Program-made: the position numbers and the translations under genes
Source: Strigamia acuminata
Taxonomy: Eukaryota > Arthropoda > Chilopoda > Geophilomorpha > Linotaeniidae
Direction: 5' to 3'
Assembly (NCBI GenBank): GCA_949358305.1
Contig: OX442323.1
Span: forward strand, 992,001-1,056,000
Length of the DNA: 64,000 nucleotides
Shown: positions 55,924 through 64,000 of the stretch, one piece after another
Layout of the letters: each line of letters begins with the position of its first letter
Position numbering within the stretch: position 1 is the stretch's first letter
Notes under the pieces: model-generated
What the model saw: the letters and a program-made list of their open reading frames with translations, nothing else
What the model was told of the DNA's origin: nothing
Database searches by the model: none

Positions 55924-56488
55924 CTAATACTCCATCGAACCATCACTGTCGTTGATAGTCTTTCCGGCATCCTTTCCCCTCCCGTCGCAATCTTCTTCTC
56001 CATCGCCTTCGCTTTCCTCCTCCTCCTCTTCGATCTTCTCCAGGCGCTCTCGCCACCTCGCTTCCATACCCAACACAACTCTCTCCATTCTTGCCATCAT
56101 CTCCTCGAATCCTTTTGCCACCGTCTTCTCGATCCTCCCCATCCTTTTCATCACCGCCTTCTCAATCTTGTCCGCAACTATTCTCTCCACCTTCCTGGCA
56201 CCTGGTGTCCTTGGTGTCAAGAGCGACCTCTGAAAAACGAGGAAAGAGAATTAACGAATACACAAATAAATAGGTGGGCGAAAATTTTGATAGAATACTG
56301 ACCCTTCTTCTTTTTGCGGGAGTGCCCGCTTTCTTCGAATCCACCGAGCGACGTTTATTAGACGCCCCGGAACAAATGATCGTCGACGGCGGCGGGGAAC
56401 AACTGATCGTCGACGGCGGCGACGTATAGTCGACGCACTGCAAAATGGAGACAGGAGACGACATGGTGGATTCCATTTTTTCTTCCAT
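55924..56488 (-). CDS. Gene 3: small coiled-coil protein with acidic tail (about 163 aa)
   Basis: Two minus-strand exons, 56488-56303 and 56229-55924, joined in phase 0 (donor agg|gtcagt, acceptor ttttcag). The N-terminal half has two copies of a PPSTI-C-S motif and a basic stretch ending in PAKRRR, a possible nuclear signal. The C-terminal half is a likely coiled coil (RIEKTVAKGFEEMMARMERV) followed by a Glu-rich acidic end. A donor on the minus strand at about 56973 (aaaag|gtaagtt) suggests an upstream noncoding exon. An acceptor-like ttttgcag just before residue 18 leaves the frame open either way. Function unknown. Confidence 0.5.
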
Positions 56489-57789
56489 GAAAAAAAAAAA
56501 AAATAAAAAAAAAAAAAAAGTAATAAAGTGAAAACAAAACACGCGGGATTATGGTTTTAATGTCGGGAACCTGGAAATCGAGACGCCATTTTTGTCAACG
56601 AAACGTTATATTTTATTACGTTTCAATAACGAGAATGGCCACTTTTGACTGACTAAAAAATTGATAAAAACGATAATTTATGACGAAAAGAAAAAGAAAG
56701 AAAAGACGCTATTCCGGTACTGGGAACCGGGAATTCCCGAAAAAAGAGAAAACGAAAACCCCGCGCGAGACGTTAAACTCAATATCGCTTGGTTTCTGTT
56801 GGCGGCGACAACAACAACGTGGGGCGGAAAAATAAAAAATGGCTACGCGCGTGGCTCGCCAAATTCCACGTGGATATGCGTTTGGGCGCGTGTTTGGACG
56901 TGCATTTAGGAGTGCGGGTGGGCGAGTTTTGTGTGTGTATGTGTATATGTGAATATGTGAAATGGTTAACTTACCTTTTAACGTTCTCACACGGTTGGTC
57001 GACAGTGAGCGAGTGTGAGCAAGTGAGTGGATGAGTCCACGCGACAGATGGCGGCAACGGCCAAACTTATTTATTTATTTATTTTATTTTATTTTATTTT
57101 ATTTTTTTTTTCTTTTTCTTTTTCTTTTAATTAATTAATTTATCAATCATTTTAATAATTCACCAATAAATATTTTTTCTTTAATTTTCACCCATTTTAT
57201 TTTTCAAACACGCGCGGTTGTATACACGCGACGCTAGCGACGCGTTTAACCCGGTGTCGGAACCATTAACCACAGCGAAGCAAACGAAGCACCTCGACTC
57301 GCGCATTTACCGTAAGTAAACAATCGATTGTTTCCGGAGGGAATTTGTCCGAATTGAATCAATTCGGCAATTTATCGATCGAGGGTTTGAACAATTGTTC
57401 GATAGACGAATTTGAGGAGGAGCGAACAAACAAACAAATAATTAGACAGACGGGCGCGATGAAGCGTAGCGAGTGTTTCTCGCCTCCGTGTTGACGGAAC
57501 GCGACATACATACCAGATTTCGGCAACAACTGTGGCACAATAACTCGAAAACCAACGTCCAATCTAGCCTGACCGAACAACGCAAAACAAAACACTACAA
57601 AATCAATCAAAATAACAAACAAATAGACGGTAAATTTAAAAATTCAAAACAGAATTTCCAATTTCAAGTTGTTAAATCATCCTCGGTGCAGTGTTATTGC
57701 CGACATCCGGTTTATATGTTCCGTCAACATGCATCCCAGCTTCGACTCAAGTTTCTTCTCCGCTTATTTCGTTCAACTTTTATTATCTT

Positions 57790-57846
<57 letters not shown>

Positions 57847-57871
57847 TTTTATTTATATTTTTGTTTCCTAG
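56489..57871. other. region between genes 3 and 4
   Basis: On the minus strand 56974-57050 looks like a 5' noncoding exon with a good donor. On the plus strand 57473-57780 could be noncoding exon sequence of gene 4, whose ATG follows an acceptor at 57871. (ttta)n covers about 57787-57852. The longer ORFs are low complexity or antisense. Confidence 0.4.
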
Positions 57872-58492
57872 ATGGCAGACAGTGATGATGAACGATCGCG
57901 TCGAATCCGAGGACGGGGTAGGGCGGCGTGGAGGGGTGTCCCCTCGATTAACGAGAGGTGGGCGTCGCCCCTACCCCGCCCTCAGCAGTTCGCACTTAGA
58001 CGCGACGCCCAACCGAGGTGAGTAAATTGCAAATTGACACGATTGGTCGTTTGATTGATTGATTGATTGATTGATTTATTTATTCTTTGTTGCAGCCTTC
58101 TGCCGCCACCACAGCCGCCGATAATGCAACATCGAATTGCGGCGCTTCGTGCGTCGGCGGAGGCAGGAGGACGCGCGCGTGCAACTGCGCGCGCGACCGG
58201 GTCGGTCGAGTTCGCCGCCCGAGTGGAGGACCCGGCGTTGTCCTTGGTCATGGTGGCCACGGCGGCTGCCGCAGCGGCCATGACTCTGTCGCAGTCGATT
58301 AGAGCGACACGGGAGTCGGTGGCGGCGGTGGCAAGGGTCGCCGCGTCGGCCAACGGCACTGACCACAACGTCGTGGCCGGCATTGAAGAGGCTCTCGATG
58401 CCGCCGTAGCCTCATTTGAAGCAGCCGAGGAGGTGCGACGGGCAACTCTGTTCGCGGCCGAGATGACAACTCGCCACTTCAATTTTATTTAA
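57872..58492 (+). CDS. Gene 4: Arg-rich/Ala-rich helical protein (about 180 aa)
   Basis: Two plus-strand exons, 57872-58017 and 58096-58492. The first ATG follows tttcctag; the donor is gag|gtgagt and the acceptor ttgttgcag, joining within a Ser codon in phase. The N-terminus is arginine- and glycine-rich (RSRRIRGRGRAAWRG), fitting nucleic-acid binding. The rest is alanine-rich and probably helical (AAAAAAMTLSQSIRATRESV). Only GC-rich coding here stands out from the AT-rich surroundings. AATAAA at 58678-58683 is a plausible polyadenylation signal. The family is not recognised. The reverse strand is also open, but splice signals support the plus strand. Confidence 0.6.
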
Positions 58493-58532
<40 letters not shown>

Positions 58533-59576
58533 TCTCAATTTTTAAATTTTAAATTTTCCATGTTCACTCATTTGTAATTTTCCATTTTCCATGTTAATTT
58601 TTAATTTTTTTTTTTTCTTTTTTTTTTGTAAACAACTTGTTTTTATATATATATATATATTTCTTTATTTTTTTGTGAATAAATCATTTTTAATTTTTCA
58701 AATCATATTTAATCATTAAAACTCGTTTGTAATTAACATGCACATGTTAAATTATCTATCGATTATTTTTTTAAATCAATATTGTTAAAATTCAGCATTA
58801 AATAAACAAACATAACATAACATCTTTTATACCAGACTAATCGAGATTCAAACAAACAAACAAACACGCAAATATTAAATGCTATCACACCAAAACTAAA
58901 ATAAAACTGCAAGTTGTAAACTCAGAAAAATATAAATTATTATTTTTTATCAGAAGTATTAAATATAAGCAAAAAAAAAAAAATAGTTTCGATCCGGAAA
59001 ACTGTTTGAAATCTAATAAAATTAAAAAAAAAAAAAAAAAAAAAAACAAACAAGCACAAAAAGAAATAAAATCGGTGTGTTTTAAACGCAGAACCATGCT
59101 TGATTGTTAAAAAGAACAACACCGTAATCAAAAACAACACCAAGAACACCGAAATTATTGTCAGATTAGTAATTCGCTGTGAATGACCGTTGATTGTTTT
59201 GGAACGCTGTCCGCAATTTTTAGCGTTTCTCCGCGCGGACGTGAAGAGGGCGCCACTCGTGTGACCGAAACAACGACGACACCAAACACACTGACGTCGA
59301 GAATTCGAGTAGCTTCGCTGTTTTGTCAGAGTCCACTCGAACCAGACTCGACGTGGACGAGGCTGCCACATTCCACGTGTGCGAGAGAAGACATCGTTGT
59401 GATTGGGGGTGCCGAAAAATGATGCGCTCGAACAACGAACAACACGATTGCGTCGCTATCAAACACCGACGTGCCCATTTGTCTGTAAAAAAAAGAACGA
59501 GTTTTAAAGGAGTGAAATAAATTAAAATTAAATTTGAAACATGTATTCGTACATTTGAGGAGCAGATTAGGCGAAT
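58493..59576. other. gene 4 3' region and intergenic DNA
   Basis: poly-A near 58500-58529, (ta)n near 58645 and several A-runs. On the minus strand 59340-59484 is open after an acceptor-like ttttttttacag and might be an exon, but I could not connect it. Confidence 0.4.
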
Positions 59577-60546
59577 TCACTTTTTCTTTCCGGCGCTCGA
59601 CTTTCCCTTTCCTTTCCTCTTTCTCTTGCTCCTTGCCCGTTTCTCTTTCTCCTTCCTCGCCAGTTTCTTTTCTTCGTCTTCGTCCTCATCACTTTCCGCA
59701 TCGTCCTCAAATTCAGAGTTTCTGTAATCTTCGTCGTCTTCTTTTTCCTCTTCACACCTTTCGCCTGTTTCACGCTCTTCTTCCCGGCGTCTCTTTTCTT
59801 CACACCCGTCGTTCTCGGGCTCGTCGACGACAACAAACCTCTCCTTCATCAGCACCTCATCACCGAACGAGAAATCTTTATTCTGCAAATAAAACGGGAA
59901 AATCAATATCTGAAAAGTGTCGACGTAGACGCGCGCGGTAGATTCACTCACCAACATGTCGTTCCATTGGTTTAACATCCCCAGCATCCGGAGTAAGTGG
60001 GTCTTGATGTCGGGATCGTCCCAATACTAAAAAAAAATAAAAAATAAAAAAAATATATACATAAATAAATAAATAAAAATAAAAATAAAAATAAAAATAT
60101 ATATACTTGTTCCGCCTGAACCTGAGCCCGTATCGTAAAGAGCAGGATAGTAAGCGAATGGATGGAGAACCGCATGCTCCCGTCGCGAAAGATTTTCATT
60201 TCGTGGCTAGCGTCCCAATAGTTGGGATCGTTGTTGGGTTCGCTGCCCCCTTCCGCAACGGGAACCACCCTCGATCGCAACACCCGTTCCTCTTCCTGCG
60301 CATCGCCTCGTTGAAAAGATGATAAACGTGACGCCGAATCACCGTCGTTGTCGTCGTCGTCGTCGTCGTTGTCTCCGACGCGCTCTCCCTCTCCCTCTCC
60401 CATCCCCGGTGCCCATGCAATGCGATATCTGTGTTTGACCAACCAGTGGTCCTCTAGTCGGTCAACCACAGGCCTCGCAATGCAGAATGGGCACCGTTTC
60501 AGGGCCTTGTGTATTTTTTTCAACTTCTAGGAAACAGAGGAAAAAA

Positions 60547-60577
<31 letters not shown>

Positions 60578-63500
60578 AACGAATCGACTAATTGATTAAA
60601 TACCCACCGGCAACAGGAGATCGGGTCTACGCGAATAGTCCCGCAGATGCTTCCTGACTCTCTTGGAGATTTCATCCTCGCGCTTAACTGCGTCTAGGTG
60701 GTGATGTTGGCGCCAATGGCGGTACGCGTCCTCGCTAAAACGCCCGTATTTCGACACCCCTAAGGTACGCGGGAGAGGAAAGGAAAAAAAAAAAAATAAA
60801 AAAAAAATAAAAATTAGACAAAAAATAAACAAACAAATAAACAAATGTATGTTTCTCATTACCCGGTTGTTTGGCGCACAGAGCACAATAGAACGACTTC
60901 CCGCCCTCTGTCCGGAGTTTTTCTCCCTTCTTTCCTTTCCCTCCACCCTGGCGTCGTTGCCGTGTTGGCACCGCCCCCGTCTCCACCTCCCCCACCTTCC
61001 GGAGCACCCATTCCTGAAATTCTCCGAACCGTCGATCCAACTCCATCGAAAAGTTGGACGGAAGGTTGGACGGAAGCCCACTCGGTCCTGCCCTGCCAGA
61101 CGGCACCACCGAGCCCTGGGATGCAGATGCCTTTCGTATCTGAAAGAAATGGAAGGAACGATTGAACAAACGATCAAAGACAAATAGACCAGACAGGTTA
61201 CCTTTTCCGTCGACCGCGTGACTCGAGTCTCCGACCTTTTCGACGCGGGTTCCCATGACGGTGATGCGGGCCGCTTCGACGCGGATCTTCGCGGCTTGGC
61301 GATGACACGCGCCAGTTGCTGTTCTTGCGGCGGCGGGGGGGCGATGGGCGCAGATGGTGGCACGGTGAAACACGGCGTCGACATAACCGGGCACGGCGCC
61401 GACACGATAGGACGTGGCATTGGTGTGAGGATCGGCAATTGCAGCCGTTCCAACCTCACGACGGGGCACATTAAAGGCATTTTGCCTAATGTCGCCGTTG
61501 GTTGAAGTGGTGGCGACCGCGGCGGTGACAGGTCTGGTGACGACGGGACCGTCACAACGCTTGGCATCGTCCAAGTGCACCCTGATGTGCTGGGCAACGA
61601 CTGGAGAAAAAAAAAAAATAAATAAATGAATAAACGAACAAACAGACGGGCAAATAAATATACGATATTGCACGTCGAATCCAAGTTTGTGCGCGGGTCG
61701 GATTCATACGATCAATCCGCTCAATGCGCGCGCGGCAAATTAAATTTGCAGGTTAAATTATAGTGCGCGCGCGGGAATTATTAATTTACGTCAAATCAAC
61801 GTGATCGCTTTTCAATTTCAAATTGGAACGCGATCACGTTGATTGTCAAAATAAAATGGTCAGTTACTACGTTACCTCGAATACTTCCTTTTCCACCTTC
61901 TCAACGGTCTTCCGTTTCTTTTTCGCACCCCCTTTCCTCACACACGTCCTCTTCTTCGGTGCCGTCGCCGTCTCCTTCTCCTTTTCCTTCTCCTCCACTG
62001 CCTCTTCCACCGCCGTTTCCTTCCACGTCTCCTTCTCCTTTTCCAACTCCACCTCCATCTCCGGCCACACTATTCCCATCTCCTCCACTGTCTCTTCCAC
62101 CACCGTCTCTTCCACCGCCTTCTCCTTTTCCACCTCCTTCCCCGACACAGTCTCTTCCACCGCCTTCTCCTTCTCCGTCTCCGACACAGTCTCTTCCACC
62201 GCCATCTCCTTTTCCACCTCCTTCCCCGACACAGTCTCTTCCACCGCCTTCTCCTTCTCCGTCCCCGACACAGTCTCTTCCACCGCCTTCTCCTTCTCCG
62301 TCTCCGACACAGTCTCTTCCACCGCCTTCTCCTTCTCCGTCTCCGACACAGTCTCTTCCACCGCCATCTCCTTTTCCACCTCCTTCCCCGACACAGTCTC
62401 TTCCACCGCCTTCTCCTTCTCCGTCCCCGACACAGTCTCTTCCACCGCCTTCTTCTTCTCCGTCTCCGACACAGTCTCTTCCGCCGCCCTCGCCTTCCCC
62501 ACCTCCTCCACGATCTCATCCACAACCCCCCCCACAATCTCATCCGCCGTCCCATCCGTTTCTCTAAAAAAAAAAAATAAATAAATAAATTGTGAGACGT
62601 TGCGTGCAAGACCCGAAGAGCGCGTGGAACTCACGTTTGTGGCAGGCTCGATGACCACACGGAATGCCCCGTGCTTTGGGATAGGTCCAAGGCACCGTCG
62701 TCGTTGGGTCCGTCCTGGTAAGAAACGAGTAAATATAATTACAAACGTGTGCATAATTAAAAAATAAATAAATAAATAAATAAATAAATAAAAATAAAAA
62801 AAGGGGGCCAAAAAGACGCCCACAATTAAAATGACTAACTTGTAGTAAAAAAAAAGAAAAGGAAAAAATTAACCAATAAATGAATTAAATTTAAATAGAC
62901 CCTGACGTTAAATGTGTCGGTAAAGAGCACGCATTTGATGTGCGCGCCTAACTCGAGATGACGCGCGTTGGTTGGTCGTTTTCACATTTCGTCTGCGCCG
63001 ATCGTGTCGGAAACATGAGAGTCAAGAACACTCTTGTAAACTCGACTTTGATTCTTTAGCCTACCGTTGCAGTTGCGGGTTCATGGTCCGGTGCCCCGGA
63101 AGACGACGCGATGCATTGTGCGACTCGAAACAAGACGGTCGACATGACTTCGGACGCGGCCTGACAGGAAACAAACAAATATGAATATTCAAACGGATTG
63201 AAAAGAAAAAGAAACAAAACAGAAAAAAAAATGCATATACTGTATACAGTATATCTGTGATTACTCTGCGGGTCTTTAATAGCGCGCGGGACCATTTATT
63301 TTTAAATAGCGCACGGGTGCGCTATTTACAGATAAACGGTATCCTCGATTTGTACACGTGTCTTCGGTGGGACAATTTTAGTTCACGAATAACGCGCGCG
63401 GGCCTCTGATCGTACACATGAGAAAATTTGTCCCCAGATAGCGTGTGGATGCACTATTTGGAGATATACGGTGTATAATTTCTATTTTTCTAATTCTAAT

Positions 63501-63742
63501 TCACTCACCGTCCCTGCATCTCCAACGATGGCCTCCATTATTGCCCGCCTCTCTATCAGCCTATCCACCCGCCTCTCCACCACCCTCTCCACCAGCCTTT
63601 CGTGGTACAACACCACCCTGGACTCGGAGGGTTGAGACTCGCTGAATTCCGTGTCTTGGGATTCCTCCAGCATCGGCTCTGTTGGTTGCGATTGCGAGTC
63701 GTCCAGAATCGACTCCACTGGACGTCGTCGAGATGTGTCCAT
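59577..63742 (-). CDS. Gene 5: ten-exon zinc-finger/charged-repeat protein (about 908 aa)
   Basis: Minus-strand exons: 63742-63509, 63160-63065, 62714-62635, 62563-61876, 61600-61202, 61139-60863, 60759-60608, 60526-60107, 60026-59952 and 59882-59577. All introns are GT-AG, and the phases (0, 0, 2, 0, 0, 1, 0, 0, 0) match at every junction over 2727 nt. The start is in a strong context (gccacaATGG). Exon 4 is an E/K/V repeat region of 13-16-residue units (AVEETVSGTEKEK type). Exon 5 is rich in Pro and Ser. Exons 6-7 form a C2H2-like finger split by an intron (FYCALC ... RHWRQH); exon 8 has a second (CPFCIARPVVDRLEDHWLVK, then H) and an acidic Asp run. The C-terminus is Glu- then Lys-rich, nuclear-signal-like. 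Probably a nuclear, nucleic-acid-binding protein; family unknown. Confidence 0.72.
61876..62563 (-). repeat. coding minisatellite in gene 5 exon 4
   Basis: 39-bp and 48-bp units (gacacagtctcttccaccgc on the plus strand) occur about ten times between 62145 and 62500. The opposite strand reads as Ser/Thr- or Pro-rich ORFs, and another frame as Arg-rich; I treat these as shadows of the spliced frame. Confidence 0.85.
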
Positions 63743-64000
63743 TGTGGCCTGATTAAAAACGAGCAAATATAATAAATAAAAAAATAAAAATAAAAACAAA
63801 AAATAAAAATAAAAAGAAAAAAATGAATAAAAATAGAAAAAGAAAAAGAAAAATCAATTAAAAGAAAAAAAAAAAGGGGGGGGGGGGGATGGGGGGGGGA
63901 GGGAAGGGAGCGGACACGTAAAACAAATCGAGACGCGGGGCGTCAAACGACAAAAAATTGGACGCGCGTGTTCGCGTATTTTCGCGCGCACAAACATGGG
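63743..64000. other. upstream of gene 5: intron or promoter
   Basis: The ATG exon of gene 5 begins at an acceptor (aatcag at about 63749), so an upstream noncoding exon is expected. The rest is A-rich with a G-run at about 63876-63900. No gene is seen. Confidence 0.5.

Noticed and set aside
61823-62584. Plus-strand Ser/Thr- and Pro-rich ORFs of about 250 codons
   Set aside because: They are antisense to gene 5 exon 4, whose minisatellite keeps several frames open; splice phases support the minus strand.
62070-62609. Arg-rich 179-codon minus-strand ORF
   Set aside because: An alternative frame of the same repeats; only the E/K/V frame joins its neighbouring exons in phase.

Overview
This 64 kb window looks like a repeat-rich nuclear contig from an invertebrate animal. 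Three LTR-retrotransposon superfamilies sit side by side, including BEL/Pao, which is known only from metazoans. The copia-type primer sites match initiator Met-tRNA, and the right-hand genes have short GT-AG introns full of (TTTA)n. Nothing here identifies the phylum or species.

Layout. (1) 1-8177: a Ty3/gypsy element running in from the left with gag, pol and a third ORF. The third ORF lies where env usually sits and encodes a C48/Ulp1-like cysteine protease with its H-D-Q-C residues in place. (2) 8178-26535: at least four related pieces of one BEL/Pao family. A and B lie head-to-tail on the minus strand and share one LTR; C is nearly complete on the plus strand; D is an internally deleted remnant. 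A is cut by the gypsy LTR, and B meets C in an inverted junction with short homology. (3) 26897-29301 and 48661-49620: a 56-bp satellite in both orientations around a 580-bp module that forms long hairpins. (4) 29302-48660: a three-layer nest of copia elements inside that satellite. Copia-1 (TSD aaact) holds copia-2 (TSD aaggc), which holds copia-3 on the opposite strand (TSD catac). Each interruption falls inside the host ORF without other damage to it, and copia-3 is intact with LTRs that I read as identical.

(5) 49621-64000 is a host-like genic region with short introns, microsatellites, a 200-bp assembly gap, a possible piggyBac scrap and a tRNA-like sequence. I could assemble five spliced gene models by hand, each with reading phases that agree across its splice sites: four on the minus strand (about 312, 359, 163 and 908 aa) and one on the plus strand (about 180 aa). 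The minus-strand products are rich in charged coiled coils, acidic or lysine-rich tails and, in the longest, two C2H2-like fingers. I recognise none as a named family. Most long ORFs elsewhere in this part are antisense shadows or low-complexity translations.

The most unusual items are the gypsy element with a protease ORF in the env position, the hairpin-forming satellite that changes orientation, and the nested copia elements that use two different initiator-tRNA priming sites.
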